Assembly (NCBI RefSeq): GCF_007833635.1
Contig: NZ_CP031125.1
Location: 868,001 to 932,000, forward strand
DNA length: 64,000 nucleotides
Source of the DNA: Candidatus Pelagibacter sp. FZCC0015
GTDB lineage: Bacteria; Pseudomonadota; Alphaproteobacteria; Pelagibacterales; Pelagibacteraceae
Direction of reading: 5' to 3'
In this document: positions 36,042-42,562 of the stretch, in pieces
Layout of the letters: each line of letters starts with the position of its first letter
How positions within the stretch are numbered: the first letter of the stretch is position 1
Translations under genes and position numbers: made by a program
The notes under the pieces: generated by a model
The model's input: the letters and a program-made list of their open reading frames with translations, nothing else
What the model was told of the DNA's origin: nothing
Databases searched by the model: none

Positions 36042-36124
36042 TTTTTTGAAAGTAGAAAGATTTCATATTGTTTTGTTTTTCTTTCTAGTTACCCCCGGGC
36101 TTATCTCCCCCGGGGGTTTTTTTT
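36042..36124 (+). ncRNA. Putative small RNA 2 of a tandem pair
   Basis: Predicted from a TATACT box at 36030-36035 and a terminator ending at 36124, so about 83 nt. The promoter-proximal part is nearly identical to unit 1 and the middle diverges, while the terminator stem is conserved. An 11-codon frame starts in the palindrome (MYSNKIYFLVF), parallel to that in unit 1, so a leader peptide cannot be excluded. Confidence 0.45.
36091..36124 (+). terminator. GC-rich intrinsic terminator 2
   Basis: The same 9-bp stem as terminator 1, ACCCCCGGG (36091-36099) with CCCGGGGGT (36109-36117), with a 9-nt loop CTTATCTCC and eight T after it. It separates the tandem units from the DUF4268 gene 130 bp downstream. 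Confidence 0.9.
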
Positions 36125-36150
36125 AGATCAAATTTTAAGCTTAATTTTTT

Positions 36151-36175
36151 GTACATAAAAAAATTTTTTATGTAC
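36151..36175. promoter_or_regulatory. 25-bp palindrome, copy 3, upstream of the DUF4268 gene
   Basis: GTACATAAAAAAATTTTTTATGTAC reads as a complete inverted repeat apart from the centre base. It has the same outer 7-bp arms and 25-bp length as copies 1 and 2, and lies 78 bp before the DUF4268 start. It links control of the plus-strand operon with the two tandem units and the divergent gene. Confidence 0.65.
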
Positions 36176-36253
36176 ATCAATAAAGTAGAAAGAAAATTTT
36201 TAATAAATATTCTGATTTCATAACTAATTAACAACAAAAGAAAGGAAATAGTT

Positions 36254-37222
36254 ATGGATAGGCAAATAAGCACGTTAGAAAATGTGGATATAAGAAATAT
36301 ATGGAATAATGAAGCTTCTGACTTCACTCCATGGTTAGCAGAAAATATTGATAGACTGGGAGATGTTATAGACATGGATCTAACAGTTATCGAAGAAGAA
36401 AAACCAGTTGGAGTATTTAGTGCTGACATATACTGCAAAGATGAAAATACTGAGAATAATGTTGTAATAGAAAATCAATTAGATACGAGTGACCACAAGC
36501 ATTTAGGACAACTATTAACCTACGCAACAGGTTTAAATGCTAAATCAATAGTGTGGCTTAGTTCCGAATTTAAAGATGAACATAGAGCAGTATTAGATAG
36601 GTTAAATGAAATAACTGATCCAGATATTAATTTCTTTGGTATTAAAATTGAAGCTGTTAAAATTGGGAATTCAGATATTGCTGTTAATTTCAAAGTTATT
36701 AGTCAACCAAATGAGTGGATTAAAACTAGAAGTAACTATGGCTATAGATGTTCTGGAAAATTAACTCCTAGTAAAATCTTAAAACAGGATTTCTGGACTC
36801 ATTTAAATAATAAAATTCAAAGCAAAGGTAGTTTTTTATCTACTCGAAAGCCAAGAGCTCAACATTATCATACTTTTAAACTTGGAAATGGAAAATCACA
36901 TTTGTCTGGTTTGTTGAATAAAAGAGAAAAGTATGTAGCAGCTGAAGTTTATATACCTAAAGATCAAAGTTTATACGAGGCATTAAAACGAAATAAAACT
37001 GAGATCGAAAAGGAATTTGGAGAACCTTTAGATTGGCAAGATCTAGATGATAGTAAAGCTAGCAGAATTAAGGTCTTCAAATATAACTTCAATATTGAAA
37101 ATCAAGATCAATGGGAAAGTAATTCTGATTGGTTAATAGATAGAGTTGAAAAACTGTATAAAGTTTTTTCACCTAGAATTAAACAGATCAATAACCCTGA
37201 TAATCAATTTAGCATTAACTAA
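36254..37222 (+). CDS. DUF4268 protein with PD-(D/E)XK-like nuclease domain
   Basis: A 322-residue protein. The N-terminal half has a nuclease-like arrangement: Asp58 in VFSADIYC, then Glu73-Asn-Gln75 in VVIENQL, followed by DHKHLGQLLTYATGL. The C-terminal half is a DUF4268 domain (KQDFWTHLNNKI, AAEVYIPKDQSLYEALKRNK, EKEFGEPLDWQDL). Such proteins occur in defence and mobile regions, but function is unproven. AAAGGAAAT precedes the ATG. It leads the module 1 operon. Confidence 0.82.
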   Translation: MDRQISTLENVDIRNIWNNEASDFTPWLAENIDRLGDVIDMDLTVIEEEKPVGVFSADIYCKDENTENNVVIENQLDTSDHKHLGQLLTYATGLNAKSIVWLSSEFKDEHRAVLDRLNEITDPDINFFGIKIEAVKIGNSDIAVNFKVISQPNEWIKTRSNYGYRCSGKLTPSKILKQDFWTHLNNKIQSKGSFLSTRKPRAQHYHTFKLGNGKSHLSGLLNKREKYVAAEVYIPKDQSLYEALKRNKTEIEKEFGEPLDWQDLDDSKASRIKVFKYNFNIENQDQWESNSDWLIDRVEKLYKVFSPRIKQINNPDNQFSIN

Positions 37223-37223
37223 T

Positions 37224-37496
37224 ATGAAAAAATTATTAATAATTGTTGGTACAATTGCCTTAGCTTCCTGCACGTATAAACCCGTTATAGATACTGCAGG
37301 AAGATCGGGTACATTTAATGAAAATAAAGCTGATCAGATAACAAACGATTTGCAGCATTGTAAACAGGTAGCCAAGGAAAATACTAATCTTGTAAGAAAC
37401 GTTAGTTCTTGGATGTTAAGTGAAACAATGGAAAGTAGATACCAAGTTCTCTACAAAAATTGTCTGAAAAACAGAGGCCACAGCGTTTTAAACTAA
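37224..37496 (+). CDS. Small lipoprotein
   Basis: A 90-residue protein whose start I set at 37224 (MKKLLIIVGTIALASC), since this gives an exact lipoprotein signal with the lipobox LASC; an upstream in-frame ATG at 37146 lies within the preceding gene. The mature part begins CTYKPVIDTAGRSG, a pattern seen in small glycine-zipper-type lipoproteins of marine bacteria and phages. Its stop overlaps the HNH gene start (TAATG). Confidence 0.75.
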   Translation: MKKLLIIVGTIALASCTYKPVIDTAGRSGTFNENKADQITNDLQHCKQVAKENTNLVRNVSSWMLSETMESRYQVLYKNCLKNRGHSVLN

Positions 37497-38155
37497 TGCA
37501 ATTAAAATATTGTAAAAATTGTGGAGATAGTTTTGAGACAAAAAATTTAAGAAAAGTTTTTTGTAAAGATAAGTGTCAAAGACAACACTATAGAAAAAGT
37601 CCTCAGGGGAAATTGAAAGATAAAATTTGGCGTCAATCCACTGAAGGTAAAGAATGGTGGAAAAAATACAAAAAGAGCTCTACCTGGAAAAAATGTAATG
37701 AAAATTATCAAAATGGTGATGCCTCAAAAGCAAGATATAAAAAATATAGACAATCAAAAAAAAGAAAGGTTGTTTATATTAGATACTTAAATAGCAAACC
37801 AGAAGTAAGAATAGCTAAAAATCTTAGAAGAAGACTAAATAAAATTTTAAACTTACAAAATCAAACTAAAAAAGAACATACCCTGAATTTAATTGGATGT
37901 ACTGTAACTGATCTGAAAATTCATTTAGAAAAAAAATTCAAAAAAGGTATGAGTTGGTCTAACTATGGAGTTCATGGTTGGCACATAGATCACTTAATTC
38001 CGTGTTCAAAATTTAATTTAAAAAATTTAGATGAGCAAAAAAAATGCTTTAACTATGAAAACCTTCAACCCTTGTGGGCAGAAGAAAATATAAAAAAATC
38101 AAACAAACTAATCAGTGAAAGGAAATGTTATGAGCAAGAAAAAAAAGCAGGTTAA
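37496..38155 (+). CDS. HNH endonuclease with N-terminal zinc finger
   Basis: A 219-residue protein. The N-terminus has a four-cysteine zinc ribbon (CKNCGDSF and FCKDKCQRQHYR). A lysine-rich linker follows. The C-terminal HNH motif is in HGWHIDHLIPCSKFNL, then FNYENLQPLWAEENIKKSNK. The start at 37496 overlaps the lipoprotein stop by 1 nt; an earlier frame start at 37460 would lie inside the lipoprotein gene. It probably cuts DNA, either as a homing-type or a defence nuclease. Confidence 0.82.
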   Translation: MQLKYCKNCGDSFETKNLRKVFCKDKCQRQHYRKSPQGKLKDKIWRQSTEGKEWWKKYKKSSTWKKCNENYQNGDASKARYKKYRQSKKRKVVYIRYLNSKPEVRIAKNLRRRLNKILNLQNQTKKEHTLNLIGCTVTDLKIHLEKKFKKGMSWSNYGVHGWHIDHLIPCSKFNLKNLDEQKKCFNYENLQPLWAEENIKKSNKLISERKCYEQEKKAG

Positions 38156-38330
38156 ATCAGATCAGGAACAAATTGATGATATTTATAAAAATTATGAACC
38201 TGATGGTAGAGATCTAGCAGAACATCTAGCGTCCCAGGAACAATGGGTTGCTGATAATCCAGATGTTAAAATGGAAGATGTTGCTGAATATCAAGCTGAG
38301 CTTCAAAGTGAAATTGAAAGAGGCAAGTAA
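38130..38330 (+). CDS. Small acidic protein of module 1
   Basis: A 66-residue charged protein with a basic start (MSKKKKQVK) and an acidic body (DDIYKNYEPDGRDLAEHLAS). I choose the ATG at 38130 because a GAAAGG lies 7-12 nt upstream; an in-frame ATG at 38115 is possible. It overlaps the HNH gene and its stop touches the next start. No known family recognised. Confidence 0.6.
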   Translation: MSKKKKQVKSDQEQIDDIYKNYEPDGRDLAEHLASQEQWVADNPDVKMEDVAEYQAELQSEIERGK

Positions 38331-38498
38331 ATGATTTCTAGCATTCTATTTTTAGTGATACTTTCTATAGTGATCTTATCTGTCGTTTTATTTTTTATTA
38401 AAAAGAAAAATGATAAAAAATCTCTAGCATTAGAGAGAATACAGATAAGGGATTATGGTAGAAAAATTAACGAAAAAACAAGATCTAGAAATAGATAA
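38331..38498 (+). CDS. Small single-span membrane protein
   Basis: A 55-residue frame, starting directly after the preceding stop codon and ending in a TAATG overlap with the following gene. Residues 2-23 are a strong hydrophobic helix (ISSILFLVILSIVILSVVLF), followed by a basic tail (KKKNDKK). Coupling on both sides and the clean membrane segment support a real gene. Function unknown. Confidence 0.6.
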   Translation: MISSILFLVILSIVILSVVLFFIKKKNDKKSLALERIQIRDYGRKINEKTRSRNR

Positions 38499-38989
38499 TG
38501 CTGGGAAGTTTAGAGATTAAGCCTATGAAAGCTGTTAAATATAAAAATAAATTTTATAAAAGTCTCTATAATCTTTACCAATTAAATAAAACAGAAGAGA
38601 CCCCTTCATTTGAGACTTTTAGAAAAAAACTATTAAAAACAAAATCGATAAGCCTAGCATTAAAGAAATCTAACAAAAAAATTCGAACTGAATATTATCA
38701 AAAATTATATCAAGAAAACAAAAATGAAAAATCAGTAAGCGAAGCATTATTTATTAGAAGAATGAGAAATGGAGCTAAATTGAGTCATGCTTTAAATAGA
38801 AAAGAAAGCAAAATACTTAAATCACCTATTACAATTGATGGTTATTCATTTTATAGTTTAACTAAATTAGCCCAGCATTTTAATTTGTTACCAAGCACAG
38901 TTATCACTAGATACAACAGAGGCCTTAGGGGAAAAAGATTAATTAAATCAAAAAAATTATGTGGTTTAGGCGATTTAGAAGAGATTTAA
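38498..38989 (+). CDS. Repeat protein with helix-turn-helix-like units
   Basis: A 163-residue basic protein with three related units of about 40 residues. Each has an aromatic start, a Leu-rich helix and an R-x-x-x-G or K-x-x-x ending: NKFYKSLYNLYQLNKT, TEYYQKLYQENKNEK and YSFYSLTKLAQHFNLLPST. The third fits NUMOD-like DNA-binding helices that go with homing endonucleases. It is coupled to the membrane protein and belongs to the operon with the HNH gene. Specific function unknown. Confidence 0.6.
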   Translation: MLGSLEIKPMKAVKYKNKFYKSLYNLYQLNKTEETPSFETFRKKLLKTKSISLALKKSNKKIRTEYYQKLYQENKNEKSVSEALFIRRMRNGAKLSHALNRKESKILKSPITIDGYSFYSLTKLAQHFNLLPSTVITRYNRGLRGKRLIKSKKLCGLGDLEEI

Positions 38990-39020
38990 CCACTTAATAA
39001 AATTTAAATAAACAAACTTT

Positions 39021-39306
39021 GTTTTATCTCTTTTGTGTCGAGTTGGTGATCGAGTTTTTTAATTAAATTGATGAATCTTTAAGCGATTTATTCAATGTAA
39101 ATTTTTGATTATCCGCATAAGTACTGTAGTTTAATGTAGCTTAATGTGGAATATGTTGTCCCTCTATTCCCCCAAATAATCGCCAGCTTCCTGAATAATT
39201 TTCCAGAGTTTACTTGCGTTTTCTTTGTTCATACAACCCAATAACGTGTTTTATCTCTTCTAGTTCGAGTGTAGTTCGAGTTATCCTATTAAATCCTATA
39301 ATTAAT
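39021..39306. repeat. Island boundary repeat B
   Basis: From left to right: a TTTTATCTCTTTT block; GTGTCGAGTTG (39035-39045) and GTGATCGAGTT (39046-39056); about 100 bp of conserved non-coding DNA with 10-bp units GTAGTTTAAT and GTAGCTTAAT (39126-39145); a truncated 22-codon start of the ORF6C-like gene; TTTTATCTCTTCT; AGTTCGAGTGT and AGTTCGAGTTA (39262-39283); and TCCTATTAAA-TCCTATAATTAAT. It separates modules 1 and 2. This covers the 38990-39301 gap, where I see no intact gene. Confidence 0.88.
39164..39232 (-). pseudogene. Truncated 5' copy of the ORF6C-like gene (copy B)
   Basis: The frame starts at ATG (39230-39232), reads MNKENASKLWKIIQEAGDY, then LGE and a stop at 39164-39166. The first 19 residues match the intact gene at 35085-35312 apart from one change, after which the sequences part. 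It is a displaced gene start, not a complete gene. Confidence 0.75.
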
Positions 39307-39847
39307 TTTTATAATTCAACGCTGCATTAAATAAATGCCTTAATACCTTTTCATATTCTCTATCATTCAGTTTGCTTAAAATAGGATTGTCGAGAGTTTT
39401 TCGTGCAACAGAAACCCCTACTAAAATTGCACCCATTAAATCATAATTAATAGGTTTAATTTTTTTCTTTATCCCATCAATTACTGGTTTTCTCATTTTT
39501 TCTCTATGAAATTTTTTAACTATATGTCCAACTTCTGGATCACCAGAATTCATACACAGCATTCTAACAAGGTTTACATCATCTTTTGGATTTGAATTTT
39601 CCATTAGGCCTTCAACCATAAAATCAACAATATTATTTGGATTTACATCAACAAACCATTCTGCAACATCTTTTAATGTTTCTTCAAAAAGCTTTTTCTT
39701 ACTGCCGAAGTACCTTGAGATAAGAGCGATGTCATATTTAGATTGTTTGGCAATATCTCGAACTGAAACATTTGAATAACCTTTCGTCCAGAAAAGCTTT
39801 TTAGCAGTATTAAAAATTATTTTTTTTGAATTATTTGAATTTCTCAT
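39302..39847 (-). CDS. TetR/AcrR-family transcriptional regulator
   Basis: A 181-residue regulator. The N-terminal helix-turn-helix is standard: KIIFNTAKKLFWTKGYSNVS, then VRDIAKQSKYDIALISRYFG and SKKKLFEETLKDVAEWF. The C-terminal ligand domain is divergent. It lies downstream of the SDR on the same strand, separated by a hairpin. It probably controls the SDR through the twin inverted repeats upstream of that gene, perhaps in response to the SDR substrate. Confidence 0.88.
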   Translation of the reverse strand: MRNSNNSKKIIFNTAKKLFWTKGYSNVSVRDIAKQSKYDIALISRYFGSKKKLFEETLKDVAEWFVDVNPNNIVDFMVEGLMENSNPKDDVNLVRMLCMNSGDPEVGHIVKKFHREKMRKPVIDGIKKKIKPINYDLMGAILVGVSVARKTLDNPILSKLNDREYEKVLRHLFNAALNYKN

Positions 39848-39858
39848 CTTTTAAAAAA

Positions 39859-39896
39859 ATATAACAAGTCACCTTATAATAAATACAAGGTGACTT
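39859..39896 (-). terminator. Intrinsic terminator after the SDR gene
   Basis: A 10-bp inverted repeat, AAGTCACCTT (39866-39875) and AAGGTGACTT (39887-39896), with an 11-nt loop. On the minus strand it is followed by TTATATTTTTTT. It stands between the SDR stop and the regulator start. It may also bind the regulator, but the U run favours termination. Confidence 0.7.
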
Positions 39897-39954
39897 ATAG
39901 TTTTTTAGATCAATTCAAATAGGGTCTTAAAGATTGATCCGAGAGGAAGAATAT

Positions 39955-40908
39955 TTAAGCAGTATTCCGAGCAAATAAACCTGCTGCTACTCCTAGAACT
40001 TCACCAGTAATTTTTTCACCACTTTTACTAGCAAAGAATTTAACCATTTCACCAATCTCATTAGGGTTATATGCTCCCATTGGAAGAGGGTTTCTCCATT
40101 GTTTCATTAACGTTTCTAAACCTTCCCATGTTGGGTTTTCAGGAGACATTGCTCCTAGAACATATTTATTGTTCATGAGTTTAGTTTTTACAACAGTTGG
40201 ACATATAGCATTACAAGTAACGTTATGCTTTCCCATAATTAAAGCGGTACTTTTTGCTAATCCAATTACAGCCCACTTAGTACCAGAATAAACTGGAAAC
40301 CACTCTTCACCCATACGTCCTAAAACTGAAGATAAAATAGTTATTCCCCCAGAATTTTGTTTTCTCATAACTGGTATAGAAGCTTGTATAGTTTTCACAA
40401 CTCCAGTCACATTTATATCAATTACAGTTTGAATTTCTTTTTCACTGAAATATTCCATCATTCCAATTTGTGTTACTCCTGCATTTGCTACAACATGATC
40501 TAATGTTCCAAACTGCTTAACAGCCATACCAACAGCATCTGATAGGGCAGATCTATCTCTTACATCTCCTTTATAAGAAATACATTTAACACCATAAGAC
40601 TCTACTTTACTTTTTGCATTTGCTAGATCTAAATCAGTGGCCAAAGGATAATTTACACCCTCTAAATCACTTGCTACATCAAAAAGAACGATATTTGCTC
40701 CTGCTTTTGCAAGCTCTTCAGCACTAGCCAAACCAATGCCACGTGCTCCACCTGTGATCAGAGCTGTTTTTCCTTCAAGTTCTTTTTTTGTTTTTTTTTC
40801 ATTCGCTTTAGCAGTACTTGAAGCTGCTAATGCTGTGGTACCTAATGCTACTGCACCAATTCCCTTAATTGCTTGTCTTCGACTCATATTCTTATTTTCA
40901 TTATTCAT
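39955..40908 (-). CDS. Short-chain dehydrogenase with Tat-type signal sequence
   Basis: A 317-residue SDR. The start at 40908 (MNNENKN) is chosen for its AAGGAG site 6 nt upstream. Residues 8-35 look like a twin-arginine signal: MSRRQAIKGIGAVALGTTAL then AAS. The SDR domain follows with TGGARGIGLA, the Ser of LSSVLGRMG and VYSGTKWAV (Tyr-x-x-x-Lys). Export of a folded, cofactor-loaded SDR by Tat would explain the signal. The substrate is unknown. Twin operators lie upstream. Confidence 0.87.
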   Translation of the reverse strand: MNNENKNMSRRQAIKGIGAVALGTTALAASSTAKANEKKTKKELEGKTALITGGARGIGLASAEELAKAGANIVLFDVASDLEGVNYPLATDLDLANAKSKVESYGVKCISYKGDVRDRSALSDAVGMAVKQFGTLDHVVANAGVTQIGMMEYFSEKEIQTVIDINVTGVVKTIQASIPVMRKQNSGGITILSSVLGRMGEEWFPVYSGTKWAVIGLAKSTALIMGKHNVTCNAICPTVVKTKLMNNKYVLGAMSPENPTWEGLETLMKQWRNPLPMGAYNPNEIGEMVKFFASKSGEKITGEVLGVAAGLFARNTA

Positions 40909-40954
40909 AATTACTCCTTTTTGAAAATAAAGTTTAGAATCTATCATTTAAAGA

Positions 40955-41001
40955 GTCAACAACTGTTGACTTATATTATTATTTTATCAACAACTGTTGA
41001 C
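40955..41001. promoter_or_regulatory. Twin inverted-repeat operators upstream of the SDR
   Basis: Two copies of GTCAACA-AC-TGTTGAC type: 40955-40970 exact, and 40987-41000 as TCAACA-AC-TGTTGA. Their centres are 31 bp apart, about three helix turns. They are probably bound by the TetR regulator encoded in the same module. The rest of the 40909-41030 gap holds only AT-rich promoter-like DNA. Confidence 0.7.
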
Positions 41002-41030
41002 AAAGACTTATTTTGATATAAATTACTGTT

Positions 41031-41313
41031 TTGATTTATCTATTTTAATTCGAGTATAGTTCGAGTTTAAGAGAAGAAATTGATGAGTCTTAGTCTGATT
41101 TATTTTAAGTTAATTTTTAATTACTCGCATTATTACTGTAGTTTGATGTAGCTTAATGTGGAATAATGTGTCCCTCTAATCCCCCAAATAATCGCCAGCT
41201 TCCTGAATAATTTTCCAGAGTTTACTTGCGTTTTCTTTATTCACACTATCCCATTTCTTGATTTATCTCTTCATTATCGAGTTATTATCGAGTTATCCTA
41301 TAAAATCCTATAA
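41031..41313. repeat. Island boundary repeat C
   Basis: Same order as repeat B but more diverged. AATTCGAGTAT and AGTTCGAGTTT lie at 41047-41068. The 10-bp units GTAGTTTGAT and GTAGCTTAAT lie at 41138-41157. A truncated ORF6C-like gene start follows, here with a GTG codon. Two identical ATTATCGAGTT units lie at 41273-41294, followed by TCCTATAAAA-TCCTATAA. It separates modules 2 and 3 and fills most of the gap up to 41345. Confidence 0.87.
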
Positions 41314-41345
41314 CCCAGAACTTAAATAACTAAAAATTTTTTCAT

Positions 41346-41636
41346 TTATTTTTTTTTTTTATTATTTTTTCGATTTTTGAAATATTTTACTATGTAATAA
41401 GCAATAATTGATTGAATGGTTGCTGCTATAATTCTTAACAATATTTTATCACCAAAATCTTGTCCAGGATTTAATGATGAAGATATTACTTCTGCAATCA
41501 AACCTCCTAAAATCCCATATACTAAAATTGTTTTTTTATTTAGTAATAAAAAATTAAGAACAAGCACAATGACAAATATTATTGGATCTGCAGCCATAAC
41601 TGCTATTGTGACTAGTAGAATCAGAAGAGTTGTCAT
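41346..41636 (-). CDS. Small hydrophobic membrane protein of module 3
   Basis: A 96-residue protein with three hydrophobic segments (about 2-32, 37-52, 64-85) and a very basic C-terminus (KYFKNRKNNKKKK). No known family recognised. It lies 3 bp after the preceding operon gene. Confidence 0.65.
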   Translation of the reverse strand: MTTLLILLVTIAVMAADPIIFVIVLVLNFLLLNKKTILVYGILGGLIAEVISSSLNPGQDFGDKILLRIIAATIQSIIAYYIVKYFKNRKNNKKKK

Positions 41637-41639
41637 TTT

Positions 41640-42182
41640 TTAATTACCTAAACACATTTTTTTACCTTCTTTTAAAGCTTTGTATACATTCTTTAAATTC
41701 CAAGAGTTTGTTAGTTCATCAAAAAATTCTTCTGCAGGAGCAATTTTTTTTCCAGAATCATCATAAACATTAATCAAATTTACTTTTAACTTTTCATGTT
41801 GATCTAGAAATCTTCCATGTTTTTCCAAATCATATAATCCATTTGTGAACCATACTAAGTGTCCTAACATTGCGGGATATACAGTTCTTATCTTTGAATA
41901 TATCTCTACACCTAAAGTTTCGACTTTAACGGTTTTGCCAATAATTTTCATAATATTTGGATTATTTTTTGTTGTATAAAATACAAAATTATCCTCAACA
42001 GTTTTGCATACATTATTATTTCTTATAAGTAATTTGTATTCAGCACCATAAGTTATAAGCCCAGTTGTAGAAACTTGAGTATATTTATCATCTATAACTT
42101 TTTTAATTTCCCAATTTTCAATAGCATATGAATTTCCAATAAATAAAAGCCAAAGAATAGTTGTCTTTAAAATTTTTTTCAT
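41640..42182 (-). CDS. Unknown exported protein of module 3
   Basis: A 180-residue protein with an N-terminal signal peptide (MKKILKTTILWLLFIGNSYA). The mature part has no recognised domain; two cysteines (one near residue 59, one near the C-terminus in KKMCLGN) might pair in the periplasm. It overlaps its upstream neighbour by 4 nt, so the two are translationally coupled. Confidence 0.65.
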   Translation of the reverse strand: MKKILKTTILWLLFIGNSYAIENWEIKKVIDDKYTQVSTTGLITYGAEYKLLIRNNNVCKTVEDNFVFYTTKNNPNIMKIIGKTVKVETLGVEIYSKIRTVYPAMLGHLVWFTNGLYDLEKHGRFLDQHEKLKVNLINVYDDSGKKIAPAEEFFDELTNSWNLKNVYKALKEGKKMCLGN

Positions 42183-42562
42183 TTCTTAACTATTGTTTCG
42201 GTAATTTTATTTTTAATGACTTTTACAATTCGTAAGTCACCATTTGCTAAAGGGACAACTAGTTCAAATGTAGGTTTTTGACCATCAATATTAACTGGCC
42301 TGATGTACCAATCGTCTTTAGTTATATATCCCAAAACATATTCTCCCTTGTCATCAAAGACATCTAAAGCGCATCCATTTACACCACAATAATCATTTTG
42401 TTTTGTACAGCTGTCGTATGTAGAATAAACTATTTTTTCTGTGTCAGATGATCCTCCTAAATCTAAAATAATTTCTGGATTCAGATCTTTACAGTTTTCA
42501 TCTGCTAATATTGGAATAATCCATATAAAACTTAGAAATACAATTCCTAAAAGCTTTTTCAT
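42179..42562 (-). CDS. Unknown cysteine-containing exported protein of module 3
   Basis: A 127-residue protein with a signal peptide (MKKLLGIVFLSFIWIIPILA). The mature part holds five cysteines, including YDSCTKQNDYCGVNGCALDV, so disulfides in the periplasm are likely. No family recognised. It overlaps its upstream gene by 1 nt and its downstream gene by 4 nt. Confidence 0.65.
   Translation of the reverse strand: MKKLLGIVFLSFIWIIPILADENCKDLNPEIILDLGGSSDTEKIVYSTYDSCTKQNDYCGVNGCALDVFDDKGEYVLGYITKDDWYIRPVNIDGQKPTFELVVPLANGDLRIVKVIKNKITETIVKK

Larger units (their letters stand above)
35364..39034. mobile_element. Accessory module 1 (about 3.7 kb)
   Basis: Region between two att-like ends that share the GTG-TCGAGTT motif (35342-35363 and 39035-39056). 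It carries a divergent minus-strand gene, a tandem pair of short terminator-bounded transcription units, and a plus-strand operon of a DUF4268 protein, a lipoprotein, an HNH protein, two small proteins and a repeat protein. No integrase or transposase is present. Mobility is inferred from the repeated borders. Confidence 0.6.
39284..41046. mobile_element. Accessory module 2 (about 1.8 kb)
   Basis: Lies between ends that share AGTTCGAG-type 11-bp units (39262-39283 and 41047-41068). It carries a TetR-family regulator and a Tat-signal SDR on the minus strand with their own operators and a terminator. No recombinase gene. The regulator stop codon lies in the conserved TCCTATAATTAAT end, as in module 1. 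Confidence 0.6.

Noticed and set aside
37146-37223. N-terminal extension of the small lipoprotein
   Set aside because: It overlaps the DUF4268 gene and would bury the lipoprotein signal; the ATG at 37224 gives an exact signal.
39111-39175. Spacer of the boundary repeat considered as a tRNA or tmRNA end (common integration site)
   Set aside because: No cloverleaf, acceptor pairing or CCA-proximal TTCGA loop could be drawn; the repeated gene start explains the conservation better.
39866-39896. Inverted repeat before the TetR gene taken as its operator
   Set aside because: On the gene strand it is followed by a T-rich run and sits after the SDR stop, so a terminator is more likely; a double role stays possible.
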